Shown piece by piece: positions 1 through 8,568 of a DNA stretch of 64,000 nt. Origin of the DNA: an uncultured Bacteroidia bacterium (lineage in GTDB: Bacteria; Bacteroidota; Bacteroidia; Bacteroidales; F082); contig CADADR010000005.1 of assembly GCA_902786745.1 (NCBI GenBank), forward strand, positions 123,740 through 187,739. The letters run 5' to 3'. Within the stretch, counting starts at the first letter, position 1. Each line of letters starts with the position of its first letter. The notes beneath the pieces were generated by a model. That model had not been told where the DNA came from. It searched no databases and saw only the letters and a list, made by a program, of their open reading frames with translations. Both the position numbers and the translations under genes were made by a program.

Positions 1-726
1 AGATATAAGATGATACGAGAACCTAACCGATTTGTCACCATATCACTGGACGAGGTGCCTTACAGGTTAGAGAATGACAATACCTATTCCTTTAGCAGCC
101 AATATGTCGCCGAAAAGGTGGCCGAGAGGTTGGGTATCAACGCCTCGGATATCACTATGAACGAATCCAAGGTTTATTTTACCATGGACATATTGAAGTC
201 GAAAGTGGTGCCCGTCGTCCTGTTGTCTGACATCAAGACAGCGCGGCAATATGGCCTTTATGGCATCCCTATGCTCGACCCGTCTTCTGTGACTATCTAT
301 GGCCCCGAGGAAGCCATCGACACGGTGAAATCAGTCAAGACCGAGCTGTTTTCCAGAGCCAATGTGAGCCAGGGGTTCAGCGAGACCGTGGCACTCGATC
401 TGCTTGATGGTCAGATCCATTCCAACACCAAGGAGGTGAAGGCCACCGTGCAAGTGGAGAAATTTACAGAAACCGACATCGAGGTGCCCATCAAAGTGAG
501 CGACAGCCTCCGGCTTCGTTTCTTCCCTGAGACCATGACGGTGAAGTGCCTCGTGGCTATCAAGGATTATTCCTCCATCACCCCCGACCAGTTTAGTGTT
601 GCCATCGACAGGCAACAGCTGAAAGCCAAGCAACCGCTGTTGGACGTGCGCCTTGCCGCTTGGCCACAATATGTGCAGATCCTCAGCACCCACCCCGACA
701 AGGTGGAATATCTCATCGTACAATGA
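1..726 (+). CDS. YbbR-like (CdaR-type) domain protein, 5' end missing
   Basis: The reading frame is open to the first base of the window, so this is the C-terminal part of a longer protein; the ATG at 10 is probably internal. About 238 residues of beta-rich sequence with repeated YbbR-type segments (for example the stretch around YGIPMLDPSSVTIYGPEE) are visible. Family members are usually anchored by one N-terminal membrane helix, which would lie outside the window. The stop overlaps the coaE start (ATGA), implying translational coupling. In Bacteroidota a YbbR-like gene next to coaE is a familiar arrangement (recollection). Its function is not certain; in Firmicutes CdaR regulates the c-di-AMP cyclase, but no cyclase is visible here. 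Confidence 0.75.
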   Translation, partial: RYKMIREPNRFVTISLDEVPYRLENDNTYSFSSQYVAEKVAERLGINASDITMNESKVYFTMDILKSKVVPVVLLSDIKTARQYGLYGIPMLDPSSVTIYGPEEAIDTVKSVKTELFSRANVSQGFSETVALDLLDGQIHSNTKEVKATVQVEKFTETDIEVPIKVSDSLRLRFFPETMTVKCLVAIKDYSSITPDQFSVAIDRQQLKAKQPLLDVRLAAWPQYVQILSTHPDKVEYLIVQ

Positions 727-1307
727 AGAAAGTCGCCATCACCGGCAACATAGGCAGCGGCAAGTCGTGGGTTTGCGAGTTGTTTAAGCAACACTTGGGC
801 ATTCCTGTATACAACAGCGATGATGCAGCCAAGCAGATGTATTTCTTGACCGATGTACGCCAACAATTGGTGAAACGTTTCGGCGATGCGTTTTATCTTT
901 CTGAAACAGCATTGAATAGAAAGCTTATCGCCGACTTGATCTTCCATGATGAAAAAGCCCAACGCGACTTGGAAGGCATCCTCTATCCCGCCTTGTTCGT
1001 CGACTTTGAGCAGTGGATGGAAAAACAAGATGCGCCCTACGTCCTGTTTGAGTCGGCATTGATTTTTGAGAAGCGTTTGGAAAAGCGTTTTGACGCCGTC
1101 GTGATGGTGTCAGCCTCGGAAGCCACTCGACTTCGCCGCGCCATGGAACGTGACCATTGCGATGAGGCCACCGTCAAAGCTCGCATGGCCAAGCAATGGC
1201 CCGAAGAAGGCAAGCGCCTGCTTGCCGATTTCGTCATCTGGCATGAAAACGATGACGAAGACGAAGCCTTGTTGAGACAAATCATCGAAGTCCAAAAGTC
1301 TTTGTAA
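723..1307 (+). CDS. coaE: dephospho-CoA kinase
   Basis: CoaE phosphorylates dephospho-CoA, the last step of coenzyme A synthesis. The protein of 194 residues starts MKKVAITGNIGSGKS, a P-loop in the usual N-terminal place, followed by the DDAAK segment expected in the family. Length fits the family (about 195-205). A longer in-frame reading from 660 exists but lies inside the upstream gene. The start at 723 overlaps the upstream stop by four bases, which makes 723 the likely start. The glycine-rich loop reads GNIGSGKS rather than the more common GGIGSGKS, which should still bind ATP. Confidence 0.93.
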   Translation: MKKVAITGNIGSGKSWVCELFKQHLGIPVYNSDDAAKQMYFLTDVRQQLVKRFGDAFYLSETALNRKLIADLIFHDEKAQRDLEGILYPALFVDFEQWMEKQDAPYVLFESALIFEKRLEKRFDAVVMVSASEATRLRRAMERDHCDEATVKARMAKQWPEEGKRLLADFVIWHENDDEDEALLRQIIEVQKSL

Positions 1308-1315
1308 AGTTTTTC

Positions 1316-1345
1316 TTGTTTGTATCGTTTTATTCCGTATCTTTG
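1316..1345 (+). promoter_or_regulatory. predicted Bacteroidota promoter for iorAB
   Basis: The -7 box TATCTTTG lies at 1338-1345, matching TAnnTTTG. A TTG at 1316-1318 sits 19 bases upstream as a possible -33 element. The iorA ATG follows 38 bases after the box. Confidence 0.6.
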
Positions 1346-1383
1346 TGCCAACTCATAAAGTATAAGTACAAGATATTATAGAT

Positions 1384-2964
1384 ATGGAGAAAGTATTGCT
1401 TTTAGGCGATGAGGCGATTGCACAAGGCTTCATCGACGCTGGCGGCTCGGCCATCAACAGCTACCCGGGCACGCCCTCAACCCAAATCACAGAGTATGTC
1501 ATCAACTCGAAGCAAGCCAAGGAACTCGGCGTGATCGCCAACTGGTGCGCCAACGAGAAGACGGCCCTTGAGGCCTCCATCGGTGTGGCCTACGCTGGCA
1601 AGCGTGCCATGACTTGCATGAAACACGTTGGTCTTAACGTGTGCGGCGACCCCTTCATGAACGCTGCCATCATCGGTACGAAGGGCGTCCTCATCGTGGT
1701 GGCCGACGACCCGAGCATGTTCTCGTCGCAGGATGAACAGGACAGCCGCTTCTATGGTCACTGGGCCATGATTCCCATGCTGGAGCCTTCCAACCAACAG
1801 GAAGCCTACGATATGGTGCACTACGGCTACGACCTGAGTGAGAAACTCGGCACGCCAGTGCTCTATCGCATCCCGACCCGTCTGGCCCACAGCCGCGCTG
1901 GCGTGGTGCGCAAGCCCGTGCGTCCGCAGAACGAGCTCACCGAGCCCGCCGACGCCAAGTCGTTCGTGCTGCTGCCCGCCAATGCCAAGCGTCTCTATCG
2001 TGACCTCATTGACAAGCAACCCGCTTTCACTGAGGCTTCGGAGACCTCTGGCTTCAACAAATACATCGACGGCCCGAAGAAGAACATCGGTATCATCACC
2101 ACGGGTATTGCCTATAACTACCTCATGGAGAACTTCCCCGATGGCCAGTGCCCGTATCCCGTTGTCAAGGTGACGCAATATCCGCTGCCTTACGATATGA
2201 TCAACAAGCTCTACGACGAGTGCGACGAAATCCTTGTCCTCGAAGACGGTCAGCCGTTTGTTGAAGAGCACATCAAGGGCTTCCTCGGCAAGGGTAAGAA
2301 TGTCATGGGTCGTCTTGACGAGACCATCCGCCGCGATGGTGAGCTGAATGCCGAAAAGGTGGCCAAGGCCCTCGGTATGGATGTGCCTACGATGTTCAAG
2401 GTGCCGGAGGTGGTCACCAACCGTCCTCCTGCGCTCTGCCAGGGCTGCCCGCACGTCGACAGCTACAATGCTTTGAACGCTGTCATGGCTAACCATAAGG
2501 GTGGCAAGGTGTTTGGCGACATCGGATGCTACACCTTAGGCTTCAACATGGGTGCCATCAACACCACCGTGTGCATGGGTGCTTCCATTACTATGGCCAA
2601 GGGCGCCAGCGAGGTGGGCATCTTCCCGAGTGTGGCCGTCATTGGCGACGGTACCTTCGGTCACAGCGGCCTGACGGGTCTCATGGACTGCGTCAACGAG
2701 AAAGCCAACGTCGTGGTCATGATCCTCGACAACGACATCACCGCCATGACGGGTGGTCAGCCTTCATCGGCACACAACAAGATCCGCCGTATCTGCGAAG
2801 GCCTTGGCGTGGAGCCGGAGCACATCCGCGACATCATTCCGTTGCCCAAGAACCACGAAGAGAACGTGAAGATCATCGAGGAAGAGGTCAACTATAACGG
2901 CGTGTCCGTCATCATCCCTCATCGTACTTGCATTGTTGAACTTAAAAAACACATGAAAAAATGA
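1384..2964 (+). CDS. iorA: indolepyruvate:ferredoxin oxidoreductase alpha subunit (short form)
   Basis: This is the thiamine-pyrophosphate-dependent alpha subunit that, with IorB, oxidatively decarboxylates aryl pyruvates to aryl-acetyl-CoA and passes electrons to ferredoxin. It has an N-terminal pyrimidine-binding domain (GDEAIAQGFIDAGGSAINSY), a middle transferase-type domain, and a C-terminal TPP domain with GDGTFGHSG and LDNDITAMTGGQ (the GDG...N metal-diphosphate signature). CQGCPH is present just before the TPP domain. The protein is 526 residues and ends shortly after the TPP domain. Archaeal IorA is about 600 residues with a C-terminal double [4Fe-4S] ferredoxin domain, and no such cysteine clusters exist here. 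Overlaps iorB by ATGA. Confidence 0.9.
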   Translation: MEKVLLLGDEAIAQGFIDAGGSAINSYPGTPSTQITEYVINSKQAKELGVIANWCANEKTALEASIGVAYAGKRAMTCMKHVGLNVCGDPFMNAAIIGTKGVLIVVADDPSMFSSQDEQDSRFYGHWAMIPMLEPSNQQEAYDMVHYGYDLSEKLGTPVLYRIPTRLAHSRAGVVRKPVRPQNELTEPADAKSFVLLPANAKRLYRDLIDKQPAFTEASETSGFNKYIDGPKKNIGIITTGIAYNYLMENFPDGQCPYPVVKVTQYPLPYDMINKLYDECDEILVLEDGQPFVEEHIKGFLGKGKNVMGRLDETIRRDGELNAEKVAKALGMDVPTMFKVPEVVTNRPPALCQGCPHVDSYNALNAVMANHKGGKVFGDIGCYTLGFNMGAINTTVCMGASITMAKGASEVGIFPSVAVIGDGTFGHSGLTGLMDCVNEKANVVVMILDNDITAMTGGQPSSAHNKIRRICEGLGVEPEHIRDIIPLPKNHEENVKIIEEEVNYNGVSVIIPHRTCIVELKKHMKK

Positions 2965-3533
2965 AAAAAGATATAGTATTATGCGGCGTGGGTGGCGACG
3001 GCATCGTTTCGGTGGCCAAGATTATCTCTGACGCTGCTCTCAATATGGGTATGAATCTGAAACAGTCCGAGATCCACGGTATGTCGCAGCGCGGCGGCTC
3101 GGTGTTCTCGCACCTCCGCATCTCCGACAATGAGATTTTCGCCGATGTCATTCCGGAAGGTCAGGCCGACATCATCCTCTCATCAGAGCCTATGGAAGCC
3201 CTGCGTTATCTGCCTTGGCTGAGCAAGGAAGGTTGGGTCATCACCAACAACGATCCCTTCATTAACATCAGCAACTATCCCGATATGGATAAGATCAACG
3301 CTGAGTTGGGCAAGCTTGAGCATGTTGTTTCCTTCAACGCCAACGAGATTGCCAAGCAGCTGAAGGCCCGTTCCAACATGGTGCTGCTAGGTGCCACGGT
3401 GCCTTATCTCGGCATCTCCATGGAGAAGGTCGAGGCGGCCATCGCCCACATCTTCGGCAAGAAAGGCCAAGAGGTCGTCGACCTCAACATCCAGGCTGTG
3501 CGCGCTGGTTTCGCCCAGGCGACTGCAAAATAA
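2961..3533 (+). CDS. iorB: indolepyruvate:ferredoxin oxidoreductase beta subunit
   Basis: The 190-residue gamma-type (POR/KOR gamma) domain subunit starts MKKDIVLCGVGGDGIVSVAK and contains EIHGMSQRGGSVFSHLR, the typical glycine-rich and arginine motif of this family. It pairs with IorA to form the oxidoreductase acting on aromatic 2-oxoacids from amino-acid breakdown. Start overlaps the iorA stop by four bases, so stoichiometric translation is likely. A clear terminator follows. No phenylacetate-CoA ligase gene is visible next to it in this window. Confidence 0.92.
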   Translation: MKKDIVLCGVGGDGIVSVAKIISDAALNMGMNLKQSEIHGMSQRGGSVFSHLRISDNEIFADVIPEGQADIILSSEPMEALRYLPWLSKEGWVITNNDPFINISNYPDMDKINAELGKLEHVVSFNANEIAKQLKARSNMVLLGATVPYLGISMEKVEAAIAHIFGKKGQEVVDLNIQAVRAGFAQATAK

Positions 3534-3553
3534 ACCTTGCCGTTGACAACGAA

Positions 3554-3594
3554 AAATGCCCGATTGGTTTTTTCCAGTCGGGCATTTGTTTTTG
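3554..3594 (+). terminator. intrinsic terminator after iorB
   Basis: A 14-bp hairpin (AAATGCCCGATTGG pairing with CCAGTCGGGCATTT, one G-U pair) with a six-base loop is followed by GTTTTTG. It begins 20 bases after the iorB stop. Confidence 0.9.
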
Positions 3595-3616
3595 CGAAGG
3601 CATGTCATGCCTAACT

Positions 3617-3668
3617 ATTCTGCCCATGTCATACCGAGGCTTTAGCCGAGTGTATCTATGGGCAGAAT
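3617..3668. repeat. 52-bp nested palindromic element, intergenic copy
   Basis: Outer arms ATTCTGCCCAT (3617-3627) and ATGGGCAGAAT (3658-3668) are perfect complements. Inside are GTC, then ATAC...GTAT, then CT. The same plan, with CCCATGTCAT on the left and ATCTATGGG on the right, occurs at 55874-55925 inside a coding sequence. It lies between the convergent iorB and cstA genes, before the cstA stop. Confidence 0.75.
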
Positions 3669-3679
3669 GGTGAGCGTAT

Positions 3680-5134
3680 CTATGCTTTCGCCTTGTTCTT
3701 CTTTACAAACACCAAGAACAGCACCAACCCTAACAAAGTGATTGCTGCGCCGATACCGTAACCAACGGGGCGGGGCAGGATGGAACCAAGTCCACCGTCG
3801 GAAGCCTTGGCAACGAAGAGGAAACATCCCGTCACCATGGTCATGAAGAGGGCGGGGATGAGGGTGATGAGATACCACAGTTTGCCTTTGTTCTTGGCCA
3901 AGTAGACTGAGATGGCCCAAAGTGTCACCGTGGCCAACACTTGGTTGGCCCAAGCGAAGTAACGCCAGATGACTTGGAAACCTTTGGCGTCGGAAATGCT
4001 GTAGACTAGGATGGCTGCCGTGACAGCAAACATGGGAATGGCGACAATCAGGCGGTTCTTGATGGGCTTCTGGTCGAAGTGCATGAAGTCGGCGATGATA
4101 AGTCGTGCCGAACGCAGTGCCGTGTCGCCCGAAGTGACGGCCGCTGAAATAACACCCAAAATGGTAATGGTGGCAATGACCGGTGTGAACCAGGTATTAG
4201 CGATGATGCCTACGATGGCGGCTCCGCTCTTGCCTGTGACGTCGACGACGCTGTCGGGACCAAAGAAATAGGCGGCGGCAGCGGCCCAAATCAAAGCCAC
4301 GACACCTTCCGTGATCATGGCACCATAGAAAATCGGGCGACCTTGCTTCTCATTCACCATGCATCGCGCCATCAGCGGTGATTGCGTGGCATGGAAACCA
4401 GAAATGGCACCACAGGCGATGCTGATGAACATCATCGGGAAGATGGGGTTATTGGTCGCATCAGGATGGCGATTCTGCATGCCACTCCACAACTCAGGAA
4501 TCTCAGGCTTGTAGATAAGGAAAGCCACGAAGATGGCTACAGCCATACCCAACAGAAGAATACCGAAGATGGGGTATATCTTACCGATGAGCTTGTCGAT
4601 GGGCAACAAGGTGGCAATCAGATAATAAACCAGGATGATGATAATCCAGATGTAGGGGTTCCAACCTTGTGTGAAATTGGTATTGAGCAGTGTGGCAGGT
4701 GTGTTGACGAACACCACACCAACTAATATCATCAGGATGATGGTGAAGGCGCGCATCACCTGCTTTGCACCATTGCCCAAATAGGTACCATGGATTTCGG
4801 GCAGGCTTGCGCCCTTGTCGCGCAGCGAGATCATGCCGGCGAGGTAGTCGTGGACGGCACCAGCGAAGATGCTGCCCAACACGATCCAAAGGAAGGACGC
4901 CGTGCCGAACTGTGCGCCCATGATGGCACCGATGATGGGGCCTACACCAGCAATGTTCAAGAACTGAATCAAGAAGATACGCCAAGGCTTCATCGGCACG
5001 TAGTCGACGCCATCGGCCATAGTGATGGCAGGTGTGGGGCGTTGCGGGTCGATGCCGAAGACCTTCTCGACGAGCTTTCCATATACAAAATAGCCAAGAA
5101 TGAGGACGGCCAAAGCGATAAAGAAAGTAATCAT
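3680..5134 (-). CDS. cstA: CstA-family carbon starvation / peptide or pyruvate transporter
   Basis: A polytopic inner-membrane protein of 484 residues from ATG at 5134 (an upstream in-frame start at 5197 overlaps the promoter). Family hallmarks are KPWRIFLIQFLNIAGVGPIIG, GAVHDYLAGMISLRDKGASLPEI and SGFHATQSPLMARC. Members import peptides or pyruvate under carbon limitation. This is the short Bacteroidota-type form; E. coli CstA is about 700 residues. It stands alone with its own promoter at 5157-5164. The substrate cannot be told from sequence. Confidence 0.88.
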   Translation of the reverse strand: MITFFIALAVLILGYFVYGKLVEKVFGIDPQRPTPAITMADGVDYVPMKPWRIFLIQFLNIAGVGPIIGAIMGAQFGTASFLWIVLGSIFAGAVHDYLAGMISLRDKGASLPEIHGTYLGNGAKQVMRAFTIILMILVGVVFVNTPATLLNTNFTQGWNPYIWIIIILVYYLIATLLPIDKLIGKIYPIFGILLLGMAVAIFVAFLIYKPEIPELWSGMQNRHPDATNNPIFPMMFISIACGAISGFHATQSPLMARCMVNEKQGRPIFYGAMITEGVVALIWAAAAAYFFGPDSVVDVTGKSGAAIVGIIANTWFTPVIATITILGVISAAVTSGDTALRSARLIIADFMHFDQKPIKNRLIVAIPMFAVTAAILVYSISDAKGFQVIWRYFAWANQVLATVTLWAISVYLAKNKGKLWYLITLIPALFMTMVTGCFLFVAKASDGGLGSILPRPVGYGIGAAITLLGLVLFLVFVKKNKAKA

Positions 5135-5156
5135 AATACATGTTTTTATATGACTG

Positions 5157-5164
5157 CAAAAATA
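5157..5164 (-). promoter_or_regulatory. -7 box of cstA promoter
   Basis: Reads TATTTTTG on the minus strand, 22 bases before the chosen ATG at 5134. This supports the start at 5134 rather than 5197. Confidence 0.6.
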
Positions 5165-5195
5165 CGTTTTTTGAAATACATATTGTAAAGTCACC

Positions 5196-5235
5196 ACAAA
5201 AAAACAAAAGCGGCCTGAAAGATTTCAAGCCGCTT
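5196..5235 (-). terminator. intrinsic terminator for the PepSY-like gene
   Basis: AAGCGGC (5208-5214) pairs with GCCGCTT (5229-5235). On the minus strand the hairpin is followed by a T-rich run, as expected for termination of the gene ending at 5258. Confidence 0.8.
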
Positions 5236-5257
5236 GATGGTTGGTTTGGGAATAACC

Positions 5258-5656
5258 TTAGTCGTCGAATTCGAGGACGCGGAATTTCTTGTCAAACTTG
5301 ATTTCCAGTCTGTTGCTCAACTCGATTTCCCAATCTCTGCGATCTTTGTCAATTTTGATGATATCTTCATCGGGGAAACTGGCTTTCACATAGTTGGCGA
5401 TTTCAACAGGAATAAGTGCGTTGGGCACGCTGGTATAAACATTAGAGTGCTTGCAGTCGATGTGTTTCCACTCGCCTTTACGAGTAAACTCGATTTCCGT
5501 GCCGTCGCTCAACCTGACCTCATATTCGCCTTCATCACGTTGGGTGAAAAGGATGGTGGTTTCAGGGAAATAGGTCTTCACAAATTGTTGAATGGCTGGG
5601 GTCGGGTCTTTGGCAAGCATGGCCAAAAACATGGTGATGATGGTTAAAGTTTTCAT
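5258..5656 (-). CDS. PepSY-like (DUF2874-type) exported small protein
   Basis: A 132-residue protein with a short hydrophobic N-terminus (MKTLTIITMFLAML) that may be a signal peptide, followed by two similar alpha-beta units (AIQQFVKTYFPETTIL...YEVRLSDGTEIEF and EIANYVKASFPDEDII...WEIELSNRLEIKF). This tandem layout is typical of PepSY-like/DUF2874 proteins common in Bacteroidota, which are thought to be periplasmic and possibly inhibitory. Function is not established. It lies 33 bases downstream of prfB and ends at a terminator, so it may be read from the prfB promoter. Confidence 0.7.
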   Translation of the reverse strand: MKTLTIITMFLAMLAKDPTPAIQQFVKTYFPETTILFTQRDEGEYEVRLSDGTEIEFTRKGEWKHIDCKHSNVYTSVPNALIPVEIANYVKASFPDEDIIKIDKDRRDWEIELSNRLEIKFDKKFRVLEFDD

Positions 5657-5689
5657 TGTTTTGTTTGTTTTTGTAGATATTGCTTTAAG

Positions 5690-6806
5690 TTATTCTTTCT
5701 TTCCTCCGAACTCCATCAAATACGCCTTAAGGAACGCATCAATATTACCATCCATAACGCTTTGAACGTCAGAGGTTTGGTAGTTGGTACGGTGGTCTTT
5801 CACGCGGCGGTCGTCGAAGACATAGGAGCGAATTTGGCTGCCCCATTCGATCTTCAGCTTGCCCGCCTCAATCTTGTTTTGCTCTTCCATGCGGTGGCGC
5901 ATCTCGCGGTCGTAGAGTTGTGACTTCAAGAGGCGCAAGGCGTTCTCGCGGTTCTTGGGTTGGTCGCGGGTTTCGGTGTTTTCGATGAGGATCTCCTCTT
6001 CTTCGCCTGTGTATGGGTCTTTGTATTGGTAACGCAGACGCACACCCGACTCCACTTTGTTCACGTTCTGTCCACCGGCACCGCCGCTACGGAAGGTGTC
6101 CCACGACAGGCGCGACTGCTCGATGACGATTTCGATGGTGTCGTCGACGAGCGGGGTGACAAACACCGAGGCGAACGAGGTCATACGTTTGCCTTGGGCG
6201 TTGTAGGGACTGACGCGCACCAAGCGGTGAACTCCGTTCTCGCCTTTCAGGTAGCCGTAGGCATAGTCACCTTCAATCTTCATGGTCACCTGCTTGATGC
6301 CAGCATCGTCGGCTTCCAAGAGGTTCGATATGGTGAGTTTGTATTTGTGGTTTTCGGCATAACGCATATACATGCGCATGAGCATCTGTGCCCAGTCTTG
6401 GGCTTCGGTGCCGCCCGCACCCGCGTTGATTTTCAGCACGGCGCTCATCGGGTCGGCCTCTTCACGCAGCATGTTCTTGAACTCCAGGTTCTCCACGATT
6501 TGAAGGGTGGCGTTGTATTGCTCGTCCACTTCTTCCTCGGTGGCTTCGCCTTCCTTGGCAAAGTCGAAGAGCACGGTAAGGTCGTTGCCGGCATCCTCGG
6601 CTTCCTTGTAGCCGTTGAGCCAGCCCTTCACCTCACGCACCTTCTTCATGGTGGCTTCGGCGGCCTTGGCGTCGGCCCAGAACTGCGGGTCTTGCGTCTT
6701 TTCGTCTAATTCCTGTGCTTCGATGGTACGTCTGTCGACGTCAAAGATACCTCCTCAAGGCATCAATCCTCTTACATAAGTCTTTAAGTTGGTCTTGGGT
6801 GATCAT
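5690..6806 (-). CDS. prfB: peptide chain release factor 2, with programmed +1 frameshift
   Basis: RF2 releases peptides at UGA and UAA. Translation starts at ATG 6806-6804 (MITQDQLKDLCKRIDALRRYL) and reaches an in-frame TGA at 6743-6741. A +1 slip on CTT then continues as DVDRRTIEAQELDEK to the stop at 5690, giving 371 residues, near the usual RF2 length. Without the shift the first 22 codons are a dead leader. The catalytic GGQ is present in RSGGAGGQNVNKVESG. The codon-recognition tripeptide, normally SPF, reads SPY (LVRVSPYNAQGKRM). Coding segments are complement 6806-6744 and 6742-5690. Its own promoter lies at 6835-6842. Confidence 0.96.
6740..6755 (-). promoter_or_regulatory. RF2 autoregulatory frameshift site
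   Basis: The minus strand reads AGGAGG TAT CTT TGA C. The Shine-Dalgarno-like AGGAGG, the slippery CTT and the UGA followed by C are the classical elements of the prfB +1 frameshift, which lets low RF2 levels raise RF2 synthesis. Confidence 0.95.
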
Positions 6807-6834
6807 ATTATAATAAGGTGTTATTTTCGGGCTG

Positions 6835-6842
6835 CAAAGGTA
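6835..6842 (-). promoter_or_regulatory. -7 box of prfB promoter
   Basis: TACCTTTG on the minus strand, 28 bases before the prfB ATG. It is back to back with the plus-strand promoter at 6863-6870. Confidence 0.6.
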
Positions 6843-6862
6843 GTAATTTTATGGAGAATTTG

Positions 6863-6870
6863 TATTTTTG
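6863..6870 (+). promoter_or_regulatory. -7 box for the LRR-protein gene
   Basis: TATTTTTG, 21 bases before the ATG at 6892. It is divergent from the prfB promoter. Confidence 0.6.
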
Positions 6871-6891
6871 CCCTGATTAAAAGCATATCCT

Positions 6892-8514
6892 ATGAAAAGA
6901 CATTTCCTTTTTTTATTGCTGGTCTTTGGCGTTTTAGGACTGAATGCCCAGACCTTTACCTATGGCGACTTAAACTATGAAGTCAACTACGGCGGGACTT
7001 CCGTTACCGTGTTGGATCATGTCGACGGCACCGATGCCACGGGCACCTTGACCATCCCCGATCATGTGGTGTATAATGGAAACACTTATGCTGTCACCAT
7101 TATTGATGGCTATGCTTTTAGCTATTGTAGAGGGCTTGAAGGCACTTTAGTTCTCCCCAACACCCTTGAGGAAATCGGTGACGATGCCTTTGTTTACTGT
7201 GGTTTTACTGGTGTTGTGAACATTCCTGCCTCGGTGGAATGGATTGGCTACACGCCTTTCTATGGCTGTGATGGCATCGAGGGCTTTGTGGTGGACCCCG
7301 CCAACGAGGATTACGACTCGCGTGACAACTGCAATGCTGTTATCTCGTCTTATAGTAATGAACTGAAATTCGGATGCAAGAATTCAACCATTCCTGATGG
7401 GGTTGAATCCATTGCAGAAGATGCCTTTAACCGTTGCAGTGGACTGACTTCCATCACCATACCAAGTTCGGTGACTGAAATCGGTGGATGGTCGTTCTGG
7501 TTTACCGGGCTGACGAGCATTAACATCCCGAGTTCGGTGACTTACATTGGCGTGAACCCTTTTGCAGGATGCGCTGAACTGGAAGAAATTGTTGTTGATG
7601 ACGGTAATTCCGTCTTCGATTCCCGAAATGGTTGCAATGCTATCATTAGGAAGAGTAACAACGAGTTGCTTGCTGGCTGCCAAAATACGGTGATTCCTGA
7701 TGACGTGACCCTTATCGGCGACAATGCCTTCTATTATTGCAGCACGCTCACAGGCGAGTTGGTGATTCCTGAACAAATCACTTCTATTGGACATTATGCC
7801 TATGAAAAATGTACAGGTCTGACGGGCTCTTTGGTCATCCCAAATACCGTCGTTTATCTTGGCGAATCTGCTTTTGCGAATTGCACAGGTTTCGATGGTA
7901 CCTTGACCTTGAGCGAAAACTTGACTTACATAGGTGGATGGACTTTTGAGGAATGCGCAGGCTTCACCGGCTCCTTGGTGATACCTGATTTGGTGACAGA
8001 AATTGGTTCAAGTGCGTTTGAAGGCTGCCATGGTTTCGACGGCAAACTGACGCTTCCCAAGGGCTTGAATTATGTTGGTAGCTTTGCTTTTGCAAGTTGT
8101 TCGGGCTTCACAGAGGCGGTAGTTTGGGCTGAGACGCCCCCAACACTTGACATGTATCCCTTTGGCGGCTTTGGCTGTACCACCCTCATGGTACCTTGCG
8201 GATGCGTTTCAGTGTATGAGAACTCTGACTGGAGCGAGCAGTTCATCAACATCGTTGAGGATTGCACGGCTGTTTCTGAAAACGGGGACAATGGCATGTC
8301 GGTTTATCCTAACCCGACCAGAGGTTCGGTGCGAATCGAAGCCGAAGGTATGACCAACATTTGCGTTTTCAATCTCTTGGGAGAAAAAGTCTTTGAAAGC
8401 GTGGTGTCTGGCAATGCTTTTGAATTCGATTTCGGCGGTTTTGAAAAAGGCCTTTATGTGATCAGAATAGAAACCGCAAAAGGTTTTTCGACAGAAATTG
8501 TCACTGTGATGTAA
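6892..8514 (+). CDS. secreted BspA-like leucine-rich repeat protein with T9SS sorting domain
   Basis: 540 residues. A signal peptide (MKRHFLFLLLVFGVLGLNA) is followed by about a dozen LRR_5/BspA-type repeats with the recurring pattern ...LTSITIPSSVTEIGGWSF... and interrupting VVDxxNxxYDSRxxCNAII segments. The C-terminus, from about residue 470, has VYPNPTRGSVRIE and ends EKGLYVIRIET...EIVTVM, a type A type-IX-secretion sorting domain. Export across the outer membrane and surface attachment follow from that domain; BspA-type LRRs often mediate adhesion. The ligand cannot be told. Confidence 0.85.
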   Translation: MKRHFLFLLLVFGVLGLNAQTFTYGDLNYEVNYGGTSVTVLDHVDGTDATGTLTIPDHVVYNGNTYAVTIIDGYAFSYCRGLEGTLVLPNTLEEIGDDAFVYCGFTGVVNIPASVEWIGYTPFYGCDGIEGFVVDPANEDYDSRDNCNAVISSYSNELKFGCKNSTIPDGVESIAEDAFNRCSGLTSITIPSSVTEIGGWSFWFTGLTSINIPSSVTYIGVNPFAGCAELEEIVVDDGNSVFDSRNGCNAIIRKSNNELLAGCQNTVIPDDVTLIGDNAFYYCSTLTGELVIPEQITSIGHYAYEKCTGLTGSLVIPNTVVYLGESAFANCTGFDGTLTLSENLTYIGGWTFEECAGFTGSLVIPDLVTEIGSSAFEGCHGFDGKLTLPKGLNYVGSFAFASCSGFTEAVVWAETPPTLDMYPFGGFGCTTLMVPCGCVSVYENSDWSEQFINIVEDCTAVSENGDNGMSVYPNPTRGSVRIEAEGMTNICVFNLLGEKVFESVVSGNAFEFDFGGFEKGLYVIRIETAKGFSTEIVTVM

Positions 8515-8568
8515 TAATTCCTTTCCCTTGTTGTCTAACATGATGAACGTTGCAACGAAAAACGCATT

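Noticed and set aside
1477..2496. Long open frame (339 codons) on the strand opposite iorA
   Set aside because: It is a shadow of iorA codon structure, with no promoter, start context or recognisable domain. IorA is certain.
6741..6743. Sequencing error or pseudogene in prfB
   Set aside because: The TGA is preceded by AGGAGG and CTT and followed by C, exactly the known programmed +1 site, and the +1 frame continues a full RF2.
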